Positions 21,146 to 31,600 of a DNA stretch of 64,000 bases are shown here, piece by piece. Source of the DNA: Burkholderiales bacterium (GTDB lineage Bacteria; Pseudomonadota; Gammaproteobacteria; Burkholderiales; Burkholderiaceae_C); NCBI GenBank assembly GCA_026400105.1, contig JAPLPQ010000047.1, forward strand, positions 1-64,000, in the 5' to 3' direction. The notes below the pieces were generated by a model. The model had not been told where the DNA came from and searched no databases. It saw only the letters and a program-made list of their open reading frames with translations. The position numbers and the translations under genes are program-made. Position 1 is the first letter of the stretch; each line of letters begins with the position of its first letter.

Positions 21146-22459
21146 ATGAAAATGAACAAGCTCACGACCTGGATCCTGCTGGCGCTGCTGGCCGGCATCG
21201 GCGTCGGCTACCTGTGCCATGAACTGGCGCCCGATGCGGCCGCGGCGAAGGAAATCGCCGGCTATTTCTCGATCCTGACCGACATCTTCCTGCGCATGAT
21301 CAAGATGATCATCGCGCCGCTGGTGCTGGGCACGCTGGTCGCCGGCCTGGCCGGCATGGGCGACGGCAAGGCGGTCGGACGCATCGGCGGCAGGGCGCTG
21401 GGCTGGTTCCTGGGCGCCTCGCTGTGCTCGCTGCTGATCGGCCTGGTGATGGCCAACCTGCTGCGCCCGGGCGACGCGATCTCGCTGCCGCTGCCCGACG
21501 TCAGCGCGACGACCGACCTCAAGACCTCGTCGCTGAACCTGAAGAACTTCATCACCCATGTGTTCCCGAAGAGCATCTTCGAGTCGATGGCCAACAACGA
21601 GATCCTGCAGATCCTGATCTTCGCGCTGTTCTTCGGCATCGCGCTGGGCAAGCTGCATGACAAGACCGCGCTCGGCCTGGTCAAGACCTGCGAGGAAATC
21701 GTCCACGTGATGCTGCAGGTCACCGACTACGTGATGCGCTTCGCGCCGGTCGGCGTGTTCGCCGCGGTCGCCTCGGTGATCACGATCCACGGCCTGGGCG
21801 TGCTGGAGGTCTACGGCCGCTACATGGCCTACTTCTACCTGGCGCTGGCGCTGCTGTGGCTGGTGCTGATCACGGCCGGCTATTGCGTGCTGGGCAAGGA
21901 GGTGTTCCGCCTGATCAAGCTGATCCGCGGCCCGATGCTGATCGGCTTCTCGACCGCCAGCAGCGAGTCGGCCTACCCCAAGCTGATGGAGCAGCTCGAG
22001 AAGTTCGGCATCAAGGACCGCATCACCGGTTTCGTGCTGCCGCTGGGCTACTCGTTCAACCTCGACGGCTCGATGCTCAACACCGCCTTCGTCGCGATCT
22101 TCATCGCCCAGGCCTACGGCATCGAGATGTCGATCAGCCAGCAGGTCACGATGTTGCTGGTGCTGATGGTCTCGTCCAAGGGCATCGCCGGCGTGCCGCG
22201 CGCCTCGCTGGTCGTGATCGCGGCCGTGCTGCCGATGTTCAACCTGCCCGAGGCCGGCCTGCTGCTGATCCTGGGCATCGACCATTTCCTCGACATGGCG
22301 CGCACCGTGACCAACGTGCTGGGCAACTCGATCGCCACCGCCGTGGTCGCCAAGTGGGAAAATGCGATCGAGCCGGTCGATGCGGCGCTGGCCGAGTCCG
22401 ACGCGGTGCTGCCGCTGGCGAGCGAACAGCAACAGCCGCCGGCCGCACTGGCTGCCTGA
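21146..22459 (+). CDS. dctA: C4-dicarboxylate/proton symporter DctA
   Basis: Inner-membrane uptake of succinate, fumarate, malate or related acids. The 437 residues have many membrane segments and the family hallmarks: STASSESAYPKLMEQLEK (serine-rich motif), GFVLPLGYSFNLDGSM and the SSKGIAGVPRASLVV loop. The ATG at 21146 has GGAG upstream. Because dctB/dctD-like genes lie downstream, dicarboxylates are a more likely substrate than glutamate, which homologues GltP carry. Confidence 0.9.
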   Translation: MKMNKLTTWILLALLAGIGVGYLCHELAPDAAAAKEIAGYFSILTDIFLRMIKMIIAPLVLGTLVAGLAGMGDGKAVGRIGGRALGWFLGASLCSLLIGLVMANLLRPGDAISLPLPDVSATTDLKTSSLNLKNFITHVFPKSIFESMANNEILQILIFALFFGIALGKLHDKTALGLVKTCEEIVHVMLQVTDYVMRFAPVGVFAAVASVITIHGLGVLEVYGRYMAYFYLALALLWLVLITAGYCVLGKEVFRLIKLIRGPMLIGFSTASSESAYPKLMEQLEKFGIKDRITGFVLPLGYSFNLDGSMLNTAFVAIFIAQAYGIEMSISQQVTMLLVLMVSSKGIAGVPRASLVVIAAVLPMFNLPEAGLLLILGIDHFLDMARTVTNVLGNSIATAVVAKWENAIEPVDAALAESDAVLPLASEQQQPPAALAA

Positions 22460-22473
22460 GCCTGAAAACCGAA

Positions 22474-22497
22474 CGCCAGCCTGCAAACGGGCTGGCG
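22474..22497 (+). terminator. Hairpin after dctA (weak terminator)
   Basis: Arms CGCCAGCC (22474-22481) and GGCTGGCG (22490-22497) with an eight-base loop lie just after the dctA stop. No T-run follows, so it may only reduce read-through or protect the dctA message from decay, leaving some transcription into the exporter and dctBD. Confidence 0.4.
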
Positions 22498-22565
22498 GCA
22501 ATGGCGAGACTGGCCGCGCTGACTGCCCCTGACGCGCTGGTCGCGCCCTCTTTCACCCGGATCTG

Positions 22566-23330
22566 ATGATGGAATTCAACTGGTTTTTGCTCGCTGGCGC
22601 CGCCTTCTTCGCCGGCATGGTGGATGCGGTGGTCGGCGGCGGCGGGCTGATCCAGATCCCGGTGCTGCTGTCGCAGTTTCCCCAGACCGCGATCCCGACC
22701 CTGTTCGGCACCAACAAGCTCTCGAGCCTGGCGGGCACCGCGTCGTCGCTCTGGCGCTATGCGCGCACGGTCTCGATTCCCTGGGCCGTGGTGCTGCCCG
22801 CCACGCTGGCGGCACTGCTGGGCGCCTGGCTCGGCGCCGCCGTCACGGCCTGGCTGCCGCGCGAGGCGATGCGCCCGCTGGTGCTGGTCATGATGCTGGC
22901 GGTCGCGCTCTACACCTTCCTGCGCAAGGACTTCGGCCATGTCGAGGCGCGCACGCTGGTGCCGGCCGACCGCTGGCGCGCAGCCCTGCTCGGGCTGGTG
23001 ATCGGCTTCTACGACGGCTTCTTCGGCCCGGGCACCGGCAGCTTCCTGATCTTCGGCTTCGTGCGCCTGTTCGGCATGGACTTCATCAAGGCCTCGGCCA
23101 GCGCCAAGGTCATCAATGCCGCAACCAATATCTCGGCGATCGCCTTCTTCGCCAGCCACGGCCCGCTGCTGTGGCTGGTGGCGCTGGTGATGGCGGTCTG
23201 CAACCTGGCCGGGGCCCAGGTCGGCACCGCGCTGGCGCTGCGCCGCGGCGCGGGCTTCGTGCGCCAGGCCTTCTTGCTGGTGGTGACGGTGCTGATCGCC
23301 AAGCTGGCCTGGGACATGCTGCGCGGCTGA
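22566..23330 (+). CDS. TauE/SafE (TSUP) family membrane exporter
   Basis: A 254-residue membrane protein with about eight hydrophobic segments and the family motifs VVGGGGLIQIPVLL, FGTNKLSSLAGT and FYDGFFGPGTGSFLIF. TSUP proteins move sulfonates, sulfite or other organosulfur acids, some also organic anions; the substrate here is unknown. It sits between dctA and dctB in the same direction, with 34 bases to dctB, which suggests a link to organic-acid metabolism. Confidence 0.88.
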   Translation: MMEFNWFLLAGAAFFAGMVDAVVGGGGLIQIPVLLSQFPQTAIPTLFGTNKLSSLAGTASSLWRYARTVSIPWAVVLPATLAALLGAWLGAAVTAWLPREAMRPLVLVMMLAVALYTFLRKDFGHVEARTLVPADRWRAALLGLVIGFYDGFFGPGTGSFLIFGFVRLFGMDFIKASASAKVINAATNISAIAFFASHGPLLWLVALVMAVCNLAGAQVGTALALRRGAGFVRQAFLLVVTVLIAKLAWDMLRG

Positions 23331-23345
23331 CCGGCCGCCGGCACA

Positions 23346-23359
23346 TTCGGAAAACCGAA
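23346..23359. promoter_or_regulatory. Inverted repeat TTCGGAAAACCGAA before dctB
   Basis: This perfect 14-base inverted repeat ends five bases before the dctB ATG. It is the reverse complement of the core found upstream of dctA (20908-20921). It overlaps the expected ribosome-binding region of dctB, so binding of the regulator here could repress dctBD. Regulator identity is inferred from the shared motif. Confidence 0.5.
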
Positions 23360-23364
23360 CACCC

Positions 23365-25225
23365 ATGCATTCGCGCCAGAAGCTGCTGCGCCTGAGCGTC
23401 CTGCTGCTGGCCTTTGCCGCCCTGATCGCGGGCACCGGCCTGCTGGCCTACCGGCTGAGCCTGGCGATGGGACTGGCCGAACTGCAGGTGACCGGGCGCC
23501 ATCGGCTCGACCTCTACGCCAGCAGCCTGGAGCGCGAGATCGACAAGTACGCCTATTTCTCGACCACGCTCGGGCTCGAGCGCGATGTGCTGCAGCTGCT
23601 CTCGCGCCCGCAGCCGGCGCTGGCCGGCCAGGTCAACCGCTACCTGGAGCAGCTCAACGAGCGCGCCGGCACGCTGGCGATCTATGTGCTCGACGCGCAA
23701 GGCCTGGTCGTGGCCAGCAGCAACTGGCGCCGGCCCGACAGCTACCTGGGCGAAGACCTGTCGTTCCGGCCCTATTTCCGCCAGGCGCTCGAGACCGGTG
23801 GCGGGCGCATCTTCGGCATCGGCACCACGCGCGGCGAGCCGGGCTACTACCTGGCCTCGGCGCTGGGCGGCGCCCAGGGCACGCTGGGCGTCGCGGTGGT
23901 CAAGGTCGGCCTGCAGCAGCTCGAGCAGTCCTGGGCCACGGTCGAGGCCCCGGCGCTGGTGGCGGACGAGAACGGCGTCGTGATCCTGGCCTCGGTGCCG
24001 GACTGGAAGTTCACCACCCTGCAGCCGCTCGACCCGGCGACCCGGCGCGCCTTCGACCAGACCCAGCAATACAACCGGCGTGCGCTGGCGCCGCTGGGCG
24101 TGATCGAGCTCGAGCAGCTCGAGCATGGGGCCAGGCTGGTGCGCCTGCCCCGGGTCGGGCCGGAGCGGGTCTCGATGTTCCCGGTCGCCGGCAAGTTCCT
24201 GGCCCAGACCCAGGCCCTGCCCGGCACACCCTGGAACATCACCGTGTTCTCGCAGCAGGAGGAGGTGCGCGGCATGGCGGCCAGCCGGGCCACGCTGGCC
24301 GGCGTCGGTGCGGCCTTCCTGTGCATCCTGGCCCTGATGCTCAACGAGCGGCGCCGTCACCTGAAGGACCGGCTGGCGGCGCGCGAAGCGCTGCAGCAGG
24401 CGCATGACGAGCTCGAACGCAAGGTGGCCGAACGCACCGCCGACCTGTCGTCGGCCAACCAGCAGCTGCAGGCCGAGGTGGCCGAACGCACCCGGGCCGA
24501 GCGCACCTTGCGCGCGGCACAGGACGAGCTGGTGCAGGCCGGCAAGCTGGCGGTGATCGGCCAGCTGGCCACCGGCATCGCGCACGAGCTCAACCAGCCG
24601 CTGGCCGCGCTGCGCACGCTGTCGGGCAATGCGCGCAAGTTCCTGGCGCGCGGCGACCAGCCCACCGCCGACGGCAACCTGGCGCGCATCGCCGAGCTGG
24701 TCGACCGCATGGGCCGGCTGACGGGCCAGCTCAAGTCCTTCGCGCGCAAATCCTCGGGCCGGCCGCAGGCGGTGCCGCTGCGGCGCGCCATCGACAACGC
24801 GCTGTTCCTGCTCGAGCAGCGCTGCCAGCGCGCCGGGGTGCTGATCAACATCGACCTGGCGCCGCCCGAGCTGCTGGCCTGGTGCGATGCCAACCGGCTC
24901 GAGCAGGTGCTGGTGAACCTGGTCGGCAACGCGCTCGATGCGATGGCGGGCCAACCGGCACCCATGCTCGACATCAGCGCCAGGCGCCGCGGCGAGCGGA
25001 TCGAGCTGCAGGTGCGCGACCGCGGCGCCGGCCTGGCCGAGGAGGCGCACGCCCATCTGTTCGAGCCCTTCTTCACCACCAAGGAGGCCGGCAGCGGCCT
25101 CGGGCTCGGACTGGCGATCTCGGCCGGCATCGTGGCCGACTTCGGCGGCAGCCTGACCGGCGACAATCACGCGCAAGGCGGTGCCGTCTTTACCCTGGAC
25201 CTGCCCATTGCCCCGGAACCCGGAC

Positions 25226-25233
<8 letters not shown>
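23365..25233 (+). CDS. dctB: DctB-like C4-dicarboxylate sensor kinase
   Basis: A 622-residue membrane histidine kinase. A membrane segment at about 8-28 is followed by a periplasmic double-Cache sensor to about 305. This has DctB-like features: VVASSNWRRPDSYLGEDLSF, the FRPYF motif and the GEPGYYLASAL loop. A second membrane segment lies at about 308-326 and a coiled coil at 340-390. The H-box ATGIAHELNQPLAALRTLSG is near 405, and the ATPase part has NLVGNALDA, RDRGAGL, FFTTKEAGSGLGLGLAI. It overlaps dctD by eight bases. It would phosphorylate DctD when C4 acids bind. Confidence 0.9.
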
Positions 25234-26566
<1,333 letters not shown>

Positions 26567-26652
26567 GCCCGGCGGACCCGGCGCGCTGATCAGCCGGTCG
26601 CCAAGCATTGGTGGGACTGTTAAATTCACAGCCTCAGCATCCGAAGGAAACC

Positions 26653-26721
26653 ATGCTTGTCGCGAATCCCGAGCCGGCTGGCGCCAAACGGCGGGCAACC
26701 GCGCGCGCCCTCCAGCCATGA
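26653..26721 (+). CDS. 22-residue leader peptide coupled to tamA
   Basis: An ATG at 26653 has AAGGA five bases upstream, the best ribosome site in this region, and opens a 22-codon frame. Its TGA (26719-26721) overlaps the tamA ATG (26718) as ATGA. The peptide is Ala/Arg-rich and resembles nothing I know. Since tamA has no ribosome site of its own, translation of this short ORF probably delivers ribosomes to tamA. It could also just be an upstream in-phase accident; conservation would decide. Confidence 0.45.
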   Translation: MLVANPEPAGAKRRATARALQP

Positions 26722-28661
26722 CGCCCACCATCAGGCCAGCCTTGCCCCGCCCGCCCAGGGTCAGCCGCTGGCCGGCGCGGGCTGCCGCGCTGCTGCTCGC
26801 CAGCCTGGCCGGTGCGGGCAGCGCATGGGCGCAGCAGGCTGCGGATGCGCCGGACACCACGCCCAGGTCGGACTCCGGCACCTCCAGCACGGCCAGCGAT
26901 GCGCCCCCGGCGACCCGCCAGTCATTCCGGATCGAGCTGATCGCGCCCGCGCCGCTCGACGCCTGGCTGCTGCGCCATGCCGAACTCGAACGGCTGCGGA
27001 CCCTGCCCGACCTCGGCGACACCGAGCTCGAGCGCCTGCTGCTGACCGCACCGGCCGACCTGCGCCAGCTGCTGGCGAGCCAGGGCTATTTCTCGCCTCG
27101 GATCACGGTCGAGCGGACCGGCTCCATCGACGCCAGGGACGCCACCGGTGCCACAGCTGCGCCCGCGCTGGTGCGGATCGAGGTCGAACCCGGACCGCTG
27201 ACACAGGTCGCCGACTGGCAGCTCCTGCTGACGGGTCCGGTCCGGGACGACCCGGCAGCGGCCGAGCAGCGCGCGGCCCTGCAGCAGGGCTGGAAACTGA
27301 CCGAGGGCCGGGTCTTCACCCAGCAGGACTGGGACGATGCCAAGCAGGCGGCGCTGCGCGCGCTGAGCCGGCTGCGCTACCCCGAGGCGCGGATCACGCA
27401 CAGCCTGGCCGACATCGACCCGGACCGGCATCAGGCCCACCTGCGGCTCGAACTCGACTCCGGCCCGGCCTACCGCTTCGGCCCGCTGCAGGTGCAGGGC
27501 AGCGAGCGCTACGAGCCCGAGACCATCCATAGCCTGGTACGGCTGGCCGGCGTCGAGCCGGGCCTGGACTACGACGAGCACCTGCTGCAGGCCGCGCAGC
27601 AGCGCTTGCTCGACAGCGGCGACTTCGAGTCGGCCTTCGTGCGGCTCGACACCAGCGCCGACCCCGGGGCGGCCCCGGTGCAGGCCAGCGTGCGCGAGGC
27701 CAAGCAGCAAAAGCTGGTGATCGGCGTCGGTGCCAGCACCGACAGCGGCGCCCGGCTCAGCCTCGAGCACCTGCACCGCCGCGTGCCGGGGCTGGACTGG
27801 CGCGCCACGACCAAGCTGCAGCTCGAACGCGACACAAGAACCCTGAACGGCGCGCTCGACTCGCCGATCGACGAACGGGGCTGGCGCTGGAACCTGGCCG
27901 CGCAGCTGCAGCGCCAGGAGAACGGCCCGCTCGTGACCTCGAGCCAGCAGCTGCGGGCCGGACGCTCGCAAGGCGGACGCCAGCTCGAACGCCAGCTCTA
28001 CGTCCAATACGACCGCGCCAGCACGCAGGACCCGGCGCTGGCGCTGCAGGACGACTCGGCTTCCTCGATCAGCGCGCACTACGGCTGGACCCGGCGCGCC
28101 TTCGACGATCTGTACAACCCGACGCGCGGGCAAGGCCTGGCGCTCGAGCTCGGCGCCGGCCTGACGCTGGCGCAGCGCCAACCCTATCTGCGCGCGCGGG
28201 CGCGCTGGCAGGCCTATCGGCCGGCCTTCGAGAGCAGCGACCGGCCCAGCCGCTGGGCGCTGCGGCTCGAGGGCGGAACGGTCTGGAGTCGCGACGGCGA
28301 CAACGTGCCGGCGACCCAGCGCTTCCTGGCCGGGGGCGAAGGCAGCGTGCGCGGCTACGGCCTGCGCGAGATCGGCGTGCCACGCGCGCAAGGCGGCGTC
28401 GACCCGGGCCTGCTGCTGACGATTGCCAGCCTCGAGTGGCAACGCCCGGTCTGGCTCGACGGCCGCCGCAGCGACTGGGAAACCGCCCTGTTCGTCGATG
28501 CCGGCGCGGTCGCCAACCACAGCGGCGCGCTCAGCCCCCAGGTCGGCATTGGCGTGGGCCTGCGCTACCGCAGCCCGGTCGGCCCGCTGCAGGTGGACCT
28601 GGCCTACGGCGTCGAGCGCCAGGCGCTGCGCCTGCACATGAGCGTGGGATTCGCATTTTGA
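26718..28661 (+). CDS. tamA: TamA outer-membrane assembly protein
   Basis: BamA-family outer-membrane protein of the translocation and assembly module. From the ATG at 26718 it is 647 residues: signal peptide (ALLLASLAGAGSAWA), three POTRA-type domains to about 330 (for example GPLQVQGSERYEPETIHSLV), and a 16-strand barrel region. The latter contains FLAGGEGSVRGYGLREIG and ends in a terminal Phe (VGFAF), the sorting signal. It overlaps tamB by four bases. The open frame extends upstream into dctD, but that part is not homologous-looking. Confidence 0.92.
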   Translation: MTPTIRPALPRPPRVSRWPARAAALLLASLAGAGSAWAQQAADAPDTTPRSDSGTSSTASDAPPATRQSFRIELIAPAPLDAWLLRHAELERLRTLPDLGDTELERLLLTAPADLRQLLASQGYFSPRITVERTGSIDARDATGATAAPALVRIEVEPGPLTQVADWQLLLTGPVRDDPAAAEQRAALQQGWKLTEGRVFTQQDWDDAKQAALRALSRLRYPEARITHSLADIDPDRHQAHLRLELDSGPAYRFGPLQVQGSERYEPETIHSLVRLAGVEPGLDYDEHLLQAAQQRLLDSGDFESAFVRLDTSADPGAAPVQASVREAKQQKLVIGVGASTDSGARLSLEHLHRRVPGLDWRATTKLQLERDTRTLNGALDSPIDERGWRWNLAAQLQRQENGPLVTSSQQLRAGRSQGGRQLERQLYVQYDRASTQDPALALQDDSASSISAHYGWTRRAFDDLYNPTRGQGLALELGAGLTLAQRQPYLRARARWQAYRPAFESSDRPSRWALRLEGGTVWSRDGDNVPATQRFLAGGEGSVRGYGLREIGVPRAQGGVDPGLLLTIASLEWQRPVWLDGRRSDWETALFVDAGAVANHSGALSPQVGIGVGLRYRSPVGPLQVDLAYGVERQALRLHMSVGFAF

Positions 28662-31600
28662 GCCAGCCGCCAACTCCGAGCCCGAGCCCGGCAGCTGCCC
28701 GCCGCCCGGCGCTGGCGCGCGCGCTGTGGCGTCCGGCCACCGGCCTGGCCTGGCTGTTCGGCACCACGCTGGCGCTGGTCGCCGCGCTGCTGCTGTCGGC
28801 CTGGCTCTGGGCCGGCCACGCGCGCTCGCTGCCGCTGACGCTGGACTGGCTGCAAGGCTGGCTCAACGGCCCGGACAGCGAGGGTCCGCTGCTGGTGCGC
28901 GATGCCAGCGGCAGCCTGCGCGAGGGCGGCCGCATCGGCTATCTGCGCTGGCGCCGCAACGGGCTCGAGATCGAGCTCGAAGACCTGCAGCTGCGCTGGC
29001 CGGCCAGCCTCTGGCCCGACCTGTTGCTGCGGCGCGAGCTGCGGCTCGACCCGATCGACCCGCTGCAGCTGGCACGGCTGCGCCTGCGCGACGACAGCCC
29101 GCCCAGTGCCGAACGGCTGCCGCCGGCCGACCTGCTGCTGCCCTGGCTGGAATCGATGCGGCTGCCGCTGCGGATCGAGGCAATCGTGATCGAAGGCAGT
29201 CCGCGACTGGCGCTGGGCCCGCTGCAGGCGGACTACCGCTACCGCCGCGGGCCGGACGGCGACCTGCGGCATGAGCTGCAACTGCAGCAGCTGCACTGGG
29301 CCCAAGGGCAGTACCAGCTGCAGGCCCGGCTGCAGGCGAGCGCACCGATGCAGCTCGACGCGCAGCTGCAAGGCCTGGCGCAGGCCAGCTTGCCCGGCGG
29401 GCGCCGCCAGTCGCTGTCGGCCAGGGCCAGCCTGAGCGGCCAGCTGGCGGGCCAGCAGGCCAGCCTCGCGCTCGAGGCCAGCGTGAACCCGACCGCATCG
29501 GCCCAGACCCGTGCCGGTGCCGGTGCCGGTGCCGGTGCCGGTGCCGGTGCAACATTGAAGGCCAGCGCCACGATCGCGCCCTGGGCGACATTGCCGCTGC
29601 CGACAGCCGAGCTCGAACTGCGCGAGATCGACCTGGCCGCCTTCTGGCCGCAAGCCCCGCGCACCCGCCTGCAAGGCCATTGGCAAGCCAGCAGCCAGCC
29701 GGCCAAGTCGAAGGCTGTCGCTGCAGATGCGCGCTGGGAACTGGCAGGCGAACTGCGCAACAGCGCCGCCGGCCCCTGGCAGCGCGGCGCACTGCCGCTC
29801 GAGCAGCTGCGTGCCGCGCTGGCCTTCTCGGGTGGAGCCTGGCAGCTGCAGACGCTGGAGGCCCGACTCAGCGATAACGGCCGCCTGCAGGCCGTAGGCA
29901 GCTGGAGCGGCCAGCGCGTCGAGCTGCGCCAGGCCGAACTCAAGCTGGCCGATGCCAGCGCCAAGGCCAGCGGCACGCTGGACCTGGGCGATCAGCAGCT
30001 CAGCGGCGAACTGACCCTGGCCCTGCCCGGCGCCAATGCCAATGCCAACGCCCAGGCGCGTGCGCCAGGCGGCCAACTGCAACTGGCACTGACCGATGCC
30101 CAGCAGCTGCAGCGCTGGCTCAACGGCCCGCTCAAGCGCTGGCTGCCCGCCAGCATCGGCACCGACCAGCTGCCCGAGCCCTGGCGCAGCGCCCTCTGGC
30201 GCGGACAGGCCAGCCTGCAAGCCGACTGGACCGGTCCGCTGCACCTGAACCGGCTGCCGCGAGACTGGAATGCCAGGCTCCAGACGGCGCAGGCCCAGGT
30301 CCAGTGGCCGGCTGCCAGCGACCTGCCGGCGCTGCAGCTGAAAGACTGGCAACTGGCGCTCGCGGGACGCGACCAGGCCGTGACCCTGAGCCTGGCCGGC
30401 GCTGCCACGATCGCAAACTGGAGCGCCAGCAGTCGGCTGCGCGCCAGCGGCCAGTTCAGCCGCGACCGCCAGGGCCCGGTGGCCGATGTCCGGCTCGAGC
30501 AGGCCGAACTGCAGCTCTCGGATGCGACCCGCCAGCTTTCAGTCCAGCTCACTAGCCCGGGCTTCACCCCGCTGCGCTGGGACTCCGGGGGCCTGACCGT
30601 GGCCCCGGGCCGGGCCAGCCTCGCGCTGTCGGCGCGGGACGGGACAGCGGCGCATCCACCGGCCGAACTCGCCTGGGACAGCACGCGCTGGTCGAACGGC
30701 CGGCTCGAGTCGCGCGGTCGCGCCAGCGGACTGGCACTGGGCTGGCTCGATACCCTGCTGGTCAGCCCGGCGGCACCGCGCGGACCGCTGGCGCAGGCCG
30801 GACTCAGCGGCGAGCTGACGCTGCAGGGCAGCTGGGACCTGAACCTGCCGCTGCAGCCGATGGGCAAGGACAAGCAGGCCGCCAGGGCCCGGATCGAACT
30901 GGCCCGCAGCGGCGGCGACCTGAGCCTGCTGCTGCCCGACAGCACCGGCGGCAAGCCGCAGGCCGTCGGGCTCGAGCAGGTCTCGGCCAGCGTGATGCTG
31001 GACGGCGAGCAACTGCAGAGCCGGCTGCGCTGGAACAGCCGGCTGGCGGGTCGGCTCGACGCCGAGCTCGGCACCTTGCTGGCGCCGCCCTCGCCTACCT
31101 TGACGCAATGGAGCTGGCCGGCCGAGGCCGCGCTGACGGGCCGGGTTCAGGCCGAGCTGCCCCAGTTCGGCCTCTGGTCCAGCCTGCTGCCGCCGGGCTG
31201 GCGCCTGCGCGGCAGTCTGCAGGCCGATGCCAACCTGAGCGGCACAAGGCGCCAGCCCGAATGGCATGGCAAGCTGCAGGTCAATGAGCTGGCGCTGCGC
31301 TCGCTGGTCGACGGGCTCGACTTCAGCGGCGGCGAGCTGCGCGCCACGCTGGCCGGCGACCAGCTGCGCTTCGACAGCCTGAAGCTGCGCGGCGCCGGTG
31401 GCGACAACGGCGGCCTGCTGCAGGGCAACGGCTTGCTGCGCTGGAGCCGACCCGACACGCCAGCTGGCCAGGCCATCGCGCCGCTGGTGCCGGTCATGAC
31501 GCTCGATCTGCAGGCCAGGCAGCTGCGACTGCTCGCACGCGCCGACCGCCGGCTGACGCTGTCGGGCCGGCTGGCGGTGCGGATGGACGAGAAGCTGCTC

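Noticed and set aside
28604-30352. Minus-strand frame opposite tamB
   Set aside because: Gln/Leu/Arg-rich translation with no domain; tamB is contiguous.
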